A stretch of DNA of 64,000 nucleotides from Trinickia sp. Y13 (GTDB lineage: Bacteria; Pseudomonadota; Gammaproteobacteria; Burkholderiales; Burkholderiaceae). Position 1 is the stretch's first letter; every line of letters starts with the position of its first letter. Location: positions 434,001 to 498,000 of the forward strand of contig NZ_JAKWFK010000001.1 of the NCBI RefSeq assembly GCF_029522115.1, given 5' to 3'. The notes beneath the pieces are model-generated. The model was not told where the DNA came from. It worked only from the letters and a program-made list of their open reading frames with translations, and ran no database searches. Both the position numbers and the translations under genes were made by a program. Of this stretch, positions 18,574 through 28,769 are shown one piece after another.

Positions 18574-19590
18574 GTGAACCTCACTCTTTCGAACAACGGT
18601 AGTGGATCGGGAAAGTCGTTGAAGAGCCTGATAGCGGCAACCGCGTTGCTGGCCTGCGCCGCGCTACCCCAAACGGCGTTCGCGCAAAGCAAGCCGACCG
18701 TTGCTTACATTGCGCCGTCGTTGGACATTTCGTATTGGCAATGGGTGGCCTACGGCGTCAAGCAGCGCGCCCAGGAACTGGGGATGAACTACGTCGAACT
18801 CACATCGGAGAACTCGCCCGCGAAGCAAATGGACAATGTGCATACGGCGCTCACGCGCGGCGTCAGCGCGATCGTCATGGGGCCGGTCAGTTCGACGAGC
18901 ACACCGCCTGTCCTACGCGTGCTGAAGGAAAAGTCGGTGCCGATCGCATTTGCCGGTATCGGGCCAGCAGCAGGGCAGACCGACTTCACCTCGGCCGTCA
19001 CGGCCAACAACTATGAAACCGGCAAGGCGCAGGGCGCTTACGTCTGCAAGTTGGCGAAGGAACGGGGCGGCAACAAAATCGCGATGTTGTCGCTGCCACT
19101 CGACAGAGAAAACGCACAGAAGTACATGAAGGGTGCGCAGGAATCGTTCAAAGCGGATGGGTGCGACCTGGTCCAGGTGCTGCAGACGCATGGCTTGACC
19201 GTCAATGAAGCGATCGCCCAGGCCAATGACGTGCTGACGGCGCACCCGGATATCAAAGCGATTTACGGCATGTACGACGAAGCCGCGATCGGTGCGGCGA
19301 AAGCGCTGCAAACGAGAGGGCTGGCGGGCAAGGTTGCCGTCGTCACCGCCGACGGCAGCCCGACGACCATCCGTCTGTTGAGAGAGGGTGTGATCCAAGG
19401 CGTGTTTCTGCAAGAAGCAGTCGGCCAAGGGATCGACGCCACCACGCAGGTCTATAACGCACTGAACCACAAGCCGACGACGCGAGAAGTCGCATTGAAC
19501 GAGCCGCTCGTGACGCATGACACGATCGATCGATCCGACGCGCAAGCCAAGCTCAAGCGTGTCTATCCGCCCTCGGCCGGGAGCTATTGA
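18574..19590 (+). CDS. Sugar ABC transporter substrate-binding protein
   Basis: A 338-residue periplasmic protein starting at GTG 18574 behind AAAGGAGAC. An extended signal peptide ends about residue 38 ([15 protein letters not shown]). The mature part begins [18 protein letters not shown] and has the two-lobed type-1 periplasmic-binding fold ([40 protein letters not shown]). It is the specificity subunit of the RbsA/RbsC-type importer just upstream. The ligand is presumably a sugar or lactone used by the amidohydrolase and transketolase genes around it. Confidence 0.9.
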   Translation: MNLTLSNNGSGSGKSLKSLIAATALLACAALPQTAFAQSKPTVAYIAPSLDISYWQWVAYGVKQRAQELGMNYVELTSENSPAKQMDNVHTALTRGVSAIVMGPVSSTSTPPVLRVLKEKSVPIAFAGIGPAAGQTDFTSAVTANNYETGKAQGAYVCKLAKERGGNKIAMLSLPLDRENAQKYMKGAQESFKADGCDLVQVLQTHGLTVNEAIAQANDVLTAHPDIKAIYGMYDEAAIGAAKALQTRGLAGKVAVVTADGSPTTIRLLREGVIQGVFLQEAVGQGIDATTQVYNALNHKPTTREVALNEPLVTHDTIDRSDAQAKLKRVYPPSAGSY

Positions 19591-19684
19591 CCGATTGACG
19601 GATTGATCGATCACGCGATGTGCGACCGCCGCGCTGCCGCGGCGGCGCTTCGTTCGCAGCGAAACGACACGTTCAGGAGAAGTC

Positions 19685-20999
<1,315 letters not shown>

Positions 21000-21137
21000 T
21001 CAGTGAATCGACGCGAACCGATACATCACGCCGTGTCGACGGATCATTGTTCCGCAATCGCGCGCGGCCAGGCTTCACGACGATCAAGACCTAGCGTGGG
21101 CGCGCGCGAGCGAGTCCGATCGCGCGGCTGCCGTTCG

Positions 21138-21178
21138 TTGACTCACGTCAATATGAACCGGGACATGGGGACTACGCT
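21138..21178 (+). promoter_or_regulatory. FNR/ANR-type promoter before polX
   Basis: TTGACTCACGTCAA (21138-21151) is a perfect inverted repeat of TTGAC half-sites. TACGCT at 21173-21178 is centred exactly 31 bp downstream, as in a class II FNR-activated promoter, with a predicted start near 21185. The transcript would read the small frame at 21247 and polX. No good -10 is seen toward the GroEL remnant. Confidence 0.65.
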
Positions 21179-21246
21179 GAACACGAATGCCCGCCGGCAA
21201 GGCACTGGCGGTGCGGCGATGTTCATACTTTAGCGAGGGGCGCGCC

Positions 21247-21354
21247 ATGAATGCTCGCACGAGATCGTTCGGACGCGGCGAGCGTGTGCCCGTCGATCCC
21301 GAACACGAACACGATCCCGGCGCCCATCGGTTGAGCGCAGGCTCGCGACGCTAG
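21247..21354 (+). CDS. Candidate 35-residue protein upstream of polX
   Basis: ATG at 21247 follows GAGGGGCGCGCC. The frame reads MNARTRSFGRGERVPVDPEH and continues with further His and Asp before ending at 21354, 15 bp before polX. It is basic at both ends with a His-rich acidic middle. I do not recognise it; it could be a real co-transcribed small protein or leader, or chance. Confidence 0.35.
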   Translation: MNARTRSFGRGERVPVDPEHEHDPGAHRLSAGSRR

Positions 21355-21369
21355 CGCGGTCGTGCCGTC

Positions 21370-23130
21370 ATGCCGCTTCACAACGCCGACATTGCCTCGA
21401 TCTTTCTAGAGATCGCAGACCTGCTCGAAATCCAGGGGCAAAATCCGTTTCGCATACGGGCTTACCGCAACGCGGCGCGGTCGGTGGGCGAGTTCGGCAA
21501 GAGCGTGGCGGAGATGATCGAGCAGAACGAAGACCTCAAGGCGATCCCCGGCATCGGCGACGACCTGGAGAGCAAAATGCGAGAGATCGCCGCAAGCGGG
21601 AAGTGCGATTTGCTCGAGCAGCTGCATCACGAGATGCCGGCGGCGATCACCGAGCTGCTGCAGGTGCAGGGGCTGGGACCGAAGCGCGTCCGCTCCATTC
21701 ACGATGCGCTTCACGTGCAGACGATCGATGCGCTATACCGTGCGGCGAAGGAAGGGAAAATTCGCGTTCTGCCCGGCTTCGGCGAAAAAACGGAGGCGCA
21801 CATCGTCGAGACGATAGAAGCGCATCTGCACAAATCGCGCCGCTTCAAGCTGGCGCTGGCGGAGCAGTACGCGCAGCCGCTCATGGCTTATCTGAGCGCG
21901 ACGCCCGGCGCGGACGAGGTTGTCGCTGCGGGAAGCTTTCGGCGCCGCGCCGCAACGGTGGGCGATCTGGACATTCTCGTCGCCGCGCATGATGCCGCTG
22001 CCGCGGCCGCCGTCATGCGACGTTTCGTGCGCTACGACGAGGTCGCCGAGGTGTTGTCGCGCGGCGAGACGCGCGCGAGCGTCACGTTGCGCAATGGTAT
22101 GCAGGTGGATCTACGCGTGATCGCCCCCGCAAGCTTCGGCGCCGCGCTCGTGTATTTCACGGGCTCGAAGGCGCATAACATCGCCATGCGCCGTATCGCT
22201 CAGGCGCGCGGGTTGAAAATCAACGAATACGGGGTATTTCGGAAAGACACACGTATCGCCGGCGAGACCGAGGAATCGGTGTACGACGCAATCGGGCTGC
22301 CGTGGATTCCTCCGCCATTGCGGGAAAACCGCGGCGAACTCCAAGCGGCCGGCGCGCATCGTCTACCGGCGCTCATCGAGCGCGGCGACCTGCGGGGCGA
22401 TCTTCACGCGCATACGAGCGCCAGCGACGGGCACGATAGTGTGCTCGACATGGCGCTCGCGGCGCGCGAGCGCGGCCTGTCCTATCTCGCGATCACCGAC
22501 CACTCGCGCCGCTTGGCAGTCGCGCATGGTCTCGATGCCAAGCGCCTCGCGAAACAAATCGAAGAGATCGATCGGGTCAACCGTACGCTGGACGGCATTA
22601 CCCTGCTCAAAGGCATCGAGGTCGATATTCTGGAGGACGGAAGCCTGGATTTGCCCGATGCGATCCTGATGCGTCTGGACGTCGTCGTGGTTGCGGTCCA
22701 TAGCCACTTCGACTTGCCTCGCGCGAAACAGACCGAGCGCGTGCTGCGCGCGCTCGAGCATCCGTGTTGTTCGATCCTTGCGCACCCGACGGGACGATTG
22801 ATCGAAGAGCGAGAGCCGTGCGACATCGATATCGTGCGCGTCATTCGCAAGGCACGCGAATGCGGATGTCATCTCGAGCTGAACGCGCATCCGGAGCGGC
22901 TCGATTTGGCCGACACGTATTGCCAGATGGCGAAGGCGGAAGGCGTGCTGGTGTCGATCGATTCGGATGCGCACGGCCGGATCGATTTCGACAACCTGCG
23001 CTACGGCATCGACGAAGCTCGGCGTGGTTGGCTCGAAAAGCGCGACGTGCTGAACACGCGAACGCTCGATGAACTGCGGCCGCTCATTCGACGCCCGGCG
23101 ATGGCGACGGCTTCGAATCTGCGCGGTTGA
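21370..23130 (+). CDS. polX: DNA polymerase X with PHP domain
   Basis: A 586-residue bacterial PolX acting in gap-filling DNA repair, usually with a 3'-5' exonuclease in the PHP domain. In order: N-terminal 8-kDa-like region with helix-hairpin-helix (IPGIGDDLESKM near residue 60), a second HhH (VQGLGPKRV), polymerase palm GSFRRRAATVGDLDIL near residues 187-200 with metal-binding Asp, and the PHP domain from GDLHAHTSASDG near residue 342 with ITDHS and ILAHPTGR. Length is typical. It follows an FNR-type promoter, and its last 47 bp overlap the convergent phosphoribosyltransferase gene. Confidence 0.93.
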   Translation: MPLHNADIASIFLEIADLLEIQGQNPFRIRAYRNAARSVGEFGKSVAEMIEQNEDLKAIPGIGDDLESKMREIAASGKCDLLEQLHHEMPAAITELLQVQGLGPKRVRSIHDALHVQTIDALYRAAKEGKIRVLPGFGEKTEAHIVETIEAHLHKSRRFKLALAEQYAQPLMAYLSATPGADEVVAAGSFRRRAATVGDLDILVAAHDAAAAAAVMRRFVRYDEVAEVLSRGETRASVTLRNGMQVDLRVIAPASFGAALVYFTGSKAHNIAMRRIAQARGLKINEYGVFRKDTRIAGETEESVYDAIGLPWIPPPLRENRGELQAAGAHRLPALIERGDLRGDLHAHTSASDGHDSVLDMALAARERGLSYLAITDHSRRLAVAHGLDAKRLAKQIEEIDRVNRTLDGITLLKGIEVDILEDGSLDLPDAILMRLDVVVVAVHSHFDLPRAKQTERVLRALEHPCCSILAHPTGRLIEEREPCDIDIVRVIRKARECGCHLELNAHPERLDLADTYCQMAKAEGVLVSIDSDAHGRIDFDNLRYGIDEARRGWLEKRDVLNTRTLDELRPLIRRPAMATASNLRG

Positions 23131-23767
23131 GTTCGAGCAACGCGGCCTGTTTCAGCATTTGAATGGCTTCATCGTCATCGACCTGAGAGAACGAGCGATA
23201 GAACTCGCCAACCGCGTAGAAGGCGGGAGGGGTCTGAAGACAGACGACCAAATCGGCGAATCGCCTGACGTGCTCCAAGCTCTCCGGCGCCGCCACCGGT
23301 ACGGCGCATATGAGCGTTGCCGGGTTCGCCGCTCTAACGGCGTGAAGCGCGGCGATCATGGTTGCGCCCGTCGCTAGCCCATCGTCCACGACGATGGCGA
23401 TGCGCCCGGCTGGGTCGGCCGGCGGACGCACTGCCGAGTATTGGCTTCGGCGCATGTGAAGCACTTCGAGTTGATGCTGTTTTTCTGCTTCGAGATAGCG
23501 GTCGCTGATGCCAAGATCGGCGATGTGCTCAGATAAATAGGTCCAACCGGTTTCGTCGATCGCGCCGATCGCCAATTCGGGCTGAAAGGGCGCGCGCAGC
23601 TTGCGTACGAGAACGACGTCGAGCTCGCCTTGCAAGCGCGCCGCAAGCACGCTGCCCATCTCCAGCGCGCCGCGCGGTATCGCGAGGACCAACGGGCGAT
23701 GGCCGCGGTATCGATCCAGGCTCAACGCGAGCTGTTCAGCGGCATCTTTGCGGTCGGCGAATATCAT
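23084..23767 (-). CDS. Phosphoribosyltransferase-domain protein
   Basis: A 227-residue PRTase-fold protein. IAIVVDDGLATGATMIAALHAVR near residue 123 is the PRPP loop (DDGxATG), and LAIPRGALEMGSVLA matches the N-terminal part of this stand-alone group. Proteins of this type often sit in stress or low-oxygen loci, and their substrate is unknown. The ATG at 23767 has AAGGAGAG upstream. It shares a symmetric FNR-type promoter with the divergent DUF3326 gene, and its 3' end overlaps polX. Confidence 0.85.
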   Translation of the reverse strand: MIFADRKDAAEQLALSLDRYRGHRPLVLAIPRGALEMGSVLAARLQGELDVVLVRKLRAPFQPELAIGAIDETGWTYLSEHIADLGISDRYLEAEKQHQLEVLHMRRSQYSAVRPPADPAGRIAIVVDDGLATGATMIAALHAVRAANPATLICAVPVAAPESLEHVRRFADLVVCLQTPPAFYAVGEFYRSFSQVDDDEAIQMLKQAALLELNRADSKPSPSPGVE

Positions 23768-23866
23768 GGACGCTCTCCTTCGATGTGGCCGCGCGCTTCG
23801 CCCGGCAGACGGCCTGCGTGGAACGCGTCCGCCGCCATAGGCACAACGGCATGGCCCACTGCATCG

Positions 23867-23934
23867 AGCGTATGCGCCGCGCGTTCTGTGGTGTTGATGT
23901 GTGTCAATCCCACGGTTCTCCCCGCGCCCATAAT
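23867..23934. promoter_or_regulatory. Bidirectional FNR/ANR-type promoter
   Basis: TTGATGTGTGTCAA (23894-23907) is centred at 23900.5. To the right CATAAT (23929-23934) is centred 31 bp away; to the left TACGCT on the minus strand (23872-23867) is also centred 31 bp away. Both match class II FNR promoter geometry, predicting low-oxygen induction of the DUF3326 gene rightward (start near 23942) and the phosphoribosyltransferase leftward (start near 23859). Confidence 0.72.
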
Positions 23935-23971
23935 CCATTTTGACGCCTTGTTTGCCCTCGGGAGGCCAGCC

Positions 23972-25354
23972 ATGCAAGTGCGAGAATTCGGACTTGACGT
24001 TCCGGTCGACTCGTCATCGGCGCCATCCCTTTCCTGGCTCGAAAAAAAGGTAATGACGCAGATCGGGGCCGCTTCGATCCCCGTCAGATTCGTCGTCAAC
24101 GCTATCGGTGAGACGTCGTGGCGATGCGACGTTGCAGTCGTGGAGAGCGTGGCGCCCGAGTTGACCGCGCGCTCGCACTGCCTCTTTGAATTCAGGAAAC
24201 GCGAGGCGGAAAATACGCAGGCATTCAACGTTGCGCTGGTGATTCCAACCGGCATCGCCTGCACGATCGGCGGGCACGCGGGCGACGCGAATCCCGTGGC
24301 GAAGCTGTTGGCGTCGGTGTGCGACACGCTCATTACACACCCGAACGCGGTCAATGCGTCGGACCTGAACGAATTGCCCGCCAACGCGCTCTACGTGGAA
24401 GGCAGCACGCTGTCCCGGCTCTTGATGGGGACGGCGGGGCTGCGTCCCACGCGCGCCAATCGCGTGCTCGCCGCTGTGGAAGCGCATGAGCAAGCCCCCG
24501 TGCTGAACGCGGCGCTCAACTCGGTTGCCGCGGCCGTCGCCACTTTTGGCCTCTCGTCCACGGGCGTGGTCCTGATCGATCCGGCGCTAAAGCTCGCGTC
24601 GCGTATGACGCCAGCGGGGCGGGCGAGCGGGGTCGTTCTGCATCTGGACCGCCTGCTCGATGTGGTGCGAGCAAGGCGCGGCCAATTCGACGCGCTTGCC
24701 ATCTCGACGCGCATCGAGGTGGACGCCGCTTGCCGTGCGGCCTACTACCGGAGCCACGGCGAACTGGTCAATCCCTGGGGCGGGGTCGAGGCCTTGCTGA
24801 CACACGCCGTGTCGACGCTGCTGGATATCCCCGCCGCGCACGCGCCGATGTACGAGTCCGTTGCCGTCGCGCACGAGGACGTGGGCGTCGTCGACGCGCG
24901 TATGGCGGCAGAAGCGATATCGATCGGCTTCTTCATGTGCGTGCTCAAGGGGCTGCAGCGCAGTCCCCGGATCGTTGTGGACAAGGCTTCCATGCGTGCG
25001 CTCGGCGTGCTCACTTCGATGGACGTGTCTTGCCTCGTGATCCCGGAAGGCTGCATCGGACTGCCGACGTTGGCAGCGCTCGAGCAGGGCATCCCGGTGA
25101 TCGCGGTGCGTGGCAATACCAGCATGATGCACAACCGGCTGGCCGATTTGCCGTGGGCGCGAGGCCAACTCCACGAAGTCGACAGTTATCTGGAGGCGGC
25201 TGGGGTGATCGCGGCATTGAAGGGCGGCATCGCGCCGGATACATTACGGCGGCCGCTACCGGCGCTGCATGTGGGCAGGCCGGCCCACGCGCCGGAACGC
25301 GCAACGCGGCCTGGGGCAGCGCTGCCCGAGCCCGACTATCTGCCCGACTTGTGA
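23972..25354 (+). CDS. DUF3326 family protein
   Basis: A 460-residue soluble protein starting MQVREFGLDVPVDSSSAPSL, with GGGAGG before the ATG. Segments such as LITHPNAVNASDLNELP near residue 125 and NALYVEGSTLSRLLMGT are diagnostic of DUF3326, a family found in bacteria, cyanobacteria and plants with no assigned function. VIPEGCIGLPTLAALEQGIPVIAV near residue 355 looks like a nucleotide- or sugar-nucleotide-binding loop, but I infer no reaction. The gene has its own FNR-type promoter, and its last 19 bp overlap the acyl-carrier-protein gene tail to tail. Confidence 0.85.
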   Translation: MQVREFGLDVPVDSSSAPSLSWLEKKVMTQIGAASIPVRFVVNAIGETSWRCDVAVVESVAPELTARSHCLFEFRKREAENTQAFNVALVIPTGIACTIGGHAGDANPVAKLLASVCDTLITHPNAVNASDLNELPANALYVEGSTLSRLLMGTAGLRPTRANRVLAAVEAHEQAPVLNAALNSVAAAVATFGLSSTGVVLIDPALKLASRMTPAGRASGVVLHLDRLLDVVRARRGQFDALAISTRIEVDAACRAAYYRSHGELVNPWGGVEALLTHAVSTLLDIPAAHAPMYESVAVAHEDVGVVDARMAAEAISIGFFMCVLKGLQRSPRIVVDKASMRALGVLTSMDVSCLVIPEGCIGLPTLAALEQGIPVIAVRGNTSMMHNRLADLPWARGQLHEVDSYLEAAGVIAALKGGIAPDTLRRPLPALHVGRPAHAPERATRPGAALPEPDYLPDL

Positions 25355-25602
25355 GGCGAGTTCACCTTGTTCACGAGGTAAGTCACGATATCGGCGAGCG
25401 TGACGAGCTTCTGGTAATCGGCTTCGGGGATCTCGACGTCGAGCCGTTCATGCAGTCTCAACAGGAAGTTGAGCCAGTCGATCGAATCGAGGTCGACCTG
25501 AAGGCGAAGCGGGCGATCGTCGCGTAGCGACGGCGCCTCGAGTTCTGGTGCGATGGATTTCAAGGTCGCTACCACGATGGTGCGGACATCGGTATCGTTC
25601 AT
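25336..25602 (-). CDS. Acyl carrier protein
   Basis: An 88-residue acidic four-helix carrier. VDLDSIDWLNFLLRLHERL contains the DSxD-type phosphopantetheine site at Ser40. It differs from the housekeeping AcpP, which has a DSLD site. The ATG overlaps the stop of the E2 gene, so it is the last gene of the operon synthetase, E1 alpha, E1 beta, E2, ACP. This context suggests it receives an acyl group made from the dehydrogenase complex or the synthetase, an unusual pairing; no ketosynthase or acyltransferase is nearby. Confidence 0.87.
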   Translation of the reverse strand: MNDTDVRTIVVATLKSIAPELEAPSLRDDRPLRLQVDLDSIDWLNFLLRLHERLDVEIPEADYQKLVTLADIVTYLVNKVNSPHKSGR

Positions 25603-26744
25603 CGATTCAACTCCTCGGGGTGCTGCAGCGCTTCGCTGAGCTCGAGCAAGAACAATGCGCCGCGGTGCCCGTCCGATACGCGATGATCGGCCGAAAGGCT
25701 GGCGGTCACCGCGGGCATGACCTTCAGTCCGCCGTTTTCCGCCCACGGCCGCTCCGCGATGCGGCCGAATCCCACCAGTGCGACCTGGGGCGGGTAGATG
25801 ACGCCGAAGACCTCGGTGGCGCCCTGTTCGCCTAGGTTCGTCACCGTGATGGTGGGTTCCGAGAGCTCCGAACTCTTCAACGACCCCGCCCGGCAGCGCG
25901 CAGTAAGGTCCATCAACTCGTGCATGATTTTCGTCATCGGCTTGATATCGGTATCGAGCAGAGCCGGCGCGATCAGCCCGCCTTGGCGCAGCGAAATCGC
26001 TACGCCAATGTGAACCTGCCGAGCCGCCGTAAAAGCGCCCTCACGATAGAAGCCGTTCAATTCGGGGAAACGCTTGAGGGTCACGGCCACCGCCTTAAGC
26101 AGCAGCACAACCGGAAGCACCCGCTCGCTGATCGACCGTTTCTCGTTCTCGGCCGCGAGCCAAGCCAACGCTTTGCCTAGCGGGATCGTCTCGCAGGCGT
26201 AGTAATGCGGAATTTCGCGCTTGGAGCGTTCCATCGCGCTCGCGATCACCTTCCTCATTTCCGCGGACCGATCGAGGGGGGCGCTCGCGGGCATGGGCGT
26301 GGCGGCGCGGGCGATGCGCTGCATGACGTCCTCGAGCGTCACGGAACCTTGCGGCCCCGTGCCGGCGATGGCGTCCAGATCGACGTGATGTTCCTGCGCG
26401 TGCTTGCGCGCCGCCGGCGAGATCCTTCGGCGCGGCGTTGCCCCGGCGGCGATTGCGACGGCTTGCTGTGTTCCGGCCTGTACGGGCGCCGCCGCGTGGG
26501 GCGCCTCGCCGGGTTCGAGCAAGATGGCCATGGGCGTACCCACAGGAACTTTCTGGCCGGGTTCGGTGATCAGTCGATCGACAACGCCGTCCTGCCAGCT
26601 TTCAACGTCCACCGCGGCTTTGCTCGTGTCGACGACGGCCACCACCTGGCCTCGTTTGACGGCATCCCCCGGCTTCACCTTCCATTCGAGCAGTGTCCCC
26701 TCGTCCATGTCGGCGCCCATGGAAGGCAGCGTGAATTCGATCAT
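25599..26744 (-). CDS. 2-oxoacid dehydrogenase E2 (dihydrolipoamide acyltransferase)
   Basis: A 381-residue core acyltransferase. One lipoyl domain occupies residues 1-75 with the lipoylated Lys42 in VDTSKAAVD; a subunit-binding domain begins near residue 105 (ISPAARKHAQEHHVDLDAI); the catalytic domain ends with DHRVSDGHRGALFL, the active His. Only one lipoyl domain is present, as in shorter PDH, acetoin or branched-chain E2. The lipoamide dehydrogenase (E3) is not in this operon and must be supplied elsewhere. It overlaps the ACP gene and follows E1 beta by 28 bp. Confidence 0.92.
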   Translation of the reverse strand: MIEFTLPSMGADMDEGTLLEWKVKPGDAVKRGQVVAVVDTSKAAVDVESWQDGVVDRLITEPGQKVPVGTPMAILLEPGEAPHAAAPVQAGTQQAVAIAAGATPRRRISPAARKHAQEHHVDLDAIAGTGPQGSVTLEDVMQRIARAATPMPASAPLDRSAEMRKVIASAMERSKREIPHYYACETIPLGKALAWLAAENEKRSISERVLPVVLLLKAVAVTLKRFPELNGFYREGAFTAARQVHIGVAISLRQGGLIAPALLDTDIKPMTKIMHELMDLTARCRAGSLKSSELSEPTITVTNLGEQGATEVFGVIYPPQVALVGFGRIAERPWAENGGLKVMPAVTASLSADHRVSDGHRGALFLLELSEALQHPEELNR

Positions 26745-26772
26745 GGGTGGGGCTTATCCGAGTGTGAGGCGT

Positions 26773-27753
26773 TCAAGGAAGAAGCTGCCTGACAGAGGCG
26801 ACGATCTTGTCGACCTGCGGCAATGCGGCCTCTTCCATGTGGCGGGCGTAAGGAATGGGCACCTCTTGCGCGCACACGCGCGCCACGGGCGCATCCAGCT
26901 CATAGAAGACCTGCTCGACGATGCGCGCCATGATTTCACCGGCCACGCTCGCGCTGCGCCAGCACTCGTCGACGATCACGGCACGCCGACACTTCGCCAC
27001 GGACGCCATGATGGTCGCATCGTCCAATGGCCGCAGCACGCGAAGATCGACGACTTCCGTTGCAATGCCGTCGGCGGCGAGTGCTTCGGCCGCCTGCAAC
27101 GCCTTCTGCAAGGAGCCGCCGTAGGCAAGTATGGCAACGTCGTTGCCGACGCGCCTGACTTTCGCCGAGCGGATGTCCACGCTCGTCACGTCGTCCGGCA
27201 CTTCGCCTTCCATGTTGTAGAGCCCGGCGTGCTCGAAGATCAGCACCGGGTCCCGATCGGCGAGAGCGGGGGCGAGCATGTAGCGCGCATCTTCGACGGT
27301 GGCGGGCGCGAGCACCTTGATGCCGGGAATGCCCGCATACCAGCCTTCGAAACTGTGCGAATGTTGCGCCGCGACCTGACGGCCCGCACCCGTTGCCATG
27401 CGCACGACGAGCGGCACCGAGAATTGCCCGCCCGACATATGGTGATAGAGCGCAGCGGTGTTGACGATCTGATCGAGCGCGAGCAGGCTGAAGTTCACCG
27501 TCATGATTTCGACGATGGGCCTCATCCCGCCAAGCGCCGCGCCAATGCCCGCCCCGGTGAATGCGAGCTCGCAAAGCGGCGTGTCGCGGATGCGCTCTGG
27601 CCCGAACGCTTCGAGCAGCCCTGCCGAGACCGCATAGGTGCCGCCATATCGGCCCACGTCCTCGCCCATCAGAAATACCCGCGGGTCGCGCGTGAGCGCT
27701 TCGGTCAAGGCCTCGCGCAGCGCCTCGCGGTAAGTGAGTCGGTGGCTCATCAT
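26773..27753 (-). CDS. 2-oxoacid dehydrogenase E1, beta subunit
   Basis: A 326-residue thiamine-diphosphate enzyme subunit. [33 protein letters not shown]-type N-terminus, [20 protein letters not shown] and the [17 protein letters not shown] segment are typical of PDH/acetoin E1 beta. The ATGATG start overlaps the E1 alpha stop. The complex decarboxylates a 2-oxoacid, probably pyruvate, and passes the acyl group to E2. Acetoin as substrate is the main alternative. Confidence 0.92.
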   Translation of the reverse strand: MMSHRLTYREALREALTEALTRDPRVFLMGEDVGRYGGTYAVSAGLLEAFGPERIRDTPLCELAFTGAGIGAALGGMRPIVEIMTVNFSLLALDQIVNTAALYHHMSGGQFSVPLVVRMATGAGRQVAAQHSHSFEGWYAGIPGIKVLAPATVEDARYMLAPALADRDPVLIFEHAGLYNMEGEVPDDVTSVDIRSAKVRRVGNDVAILAYGGSLQKALQAAEALAADGIATEVVDLRVLRPLDDATIMASVAKCRRAVIVDECWRSASVAGEIMARIVEQVFYELDAPVARVCAQEVPIPYARHMEEAALPQVDKIVASVRQLLP

Positions 27754-28769
27754 GCACCTGTCTCGGGCGTGTACAGATCCTTCGCCAAATCTTCGATTCG
27801 CTCCCACGTGCCGGCTTCGGCGAAGGCCACCGCGCGTTCCACTTCCGCGCTTGCGGCGGCATCGAGTGCGAGGAATTCGTCTTCCGACAGCTTGCCTTCG
27901 GCCTTCAGGCGTTGCGTGAACGTGTGGATCGGACCGCGCGTTTTCCACTGCTCGACTTCGGCCTTTTGACGATAGCGTTCGGCGTCGTACATCGAGTGCG
28001 CGCGGAAGCGATAGGTGCGCAATTCGAGGAACATTGGGCCTTCGCCGTTTCGTACGTAAGCGGCCGCTTCCTTCGTTGCTTCGTGCACGGCGACGATGTC
28101 CATGCCGTCGGCCGAGCGCGCCGGCATGTTGTAGGAGGCCGCTTTCGAGCACAGGTCGGTTTGCGACTCGCTGCGTTCGATCGCCGTCCCCATGGCGTAA
28201 AGGTTGTTTTCGCAGCAGAAGAGCACCGGCAGCTTCCACAGGGCGGCGAGGTTCATCGATTCGTGAAAGGCGCCCTCGGCCACCGCGCCATCTCCGAAAA
28301 AGCACACGGTGACGCGCCGATTCGGTTGCATCTTTTCGGCTAGCGCAAGCCCGACCGCCAGCGGCAAGCCACCGCCGACGATCGCGTTACCGCCGAACAG
28401 CCGCGCGTGACGGTCGAACAGATGCATCGAGCCGCCGCGGCCGTGTGCGCAGCCTTCGAGCTTGCCGTACATCTCCGCCATCAGGACGGGCATCGGCATG
28501 CCGCGCACCAGCGCGTGAGCGTGTTCCCGATAAGTAGCGACGATATTGTCCGCGGCGGTCAACGCGTGCAACGCGCCGACGCCGGTCGCTTCCTCTCCGA
28601 TATACAGATGCAGAAAGCCCCTTATCTTGCCGGCGCCGTAAAGCTCGGCGCATTTCTCTTCCAGCCGGCGCACGCGCACCATGTCGCGCAGCAGACCCAG
28701 CGCGAAGTCCTTTTCGTAGGGCACCGGTCCGGAGGGCGGCAGCGGCGCGGGATGATCGACGCTCGTCAT
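27750..28769 (-). CDS. 2-oxoacid dehydrogenase E1, alpha subunit
   Basis: A 339-residue subunit with [17 protein letters not shown] near residue 167 and [11 protein letters not shown], the thiamine-diphosphate/Mg motif (GDG to NN). [16 protein letters not shown] and [11 protein letters not shown] are the usual conserved segments. [14 protein letters not shown] near residue 263 is the phosphorylation-loop region of the alpha subunit. It overlaps the upstream synthetase gene (28766-28769) and the downstream E1 beta, so the operon is tightly coupled. Confidence 0.93.
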   Translation of the reverse strand: MTSVDHPAPLPPSGPVPYEKDFALGLLRDMVRVRRLEEKCAELYGAGKIRGFLHLYIGEEATGVGALHALTAADNIVATYREHAHALVRGMPMPVLMAEMYGKLEGCAHGRGGSMHLFDRHARLFGGNAIVGGGLPLAVGLALAEKMQPNRRVTVCFFGDGAVAEGAFHESMNLAALWKLPVLFCCENNLYAMGTAIERSESQTDLCSKAASYNMPARSADGMDIVAVHEATKEAAAYVRNGEGPMFLELRTYRFRAHSMYDAERYRQKAEVEQWKTRGPIHTFTQRLKAEGKLSEDEFLALDAAASAEVERAVAFAEAGTWERIEDLAKDLYTPETGA

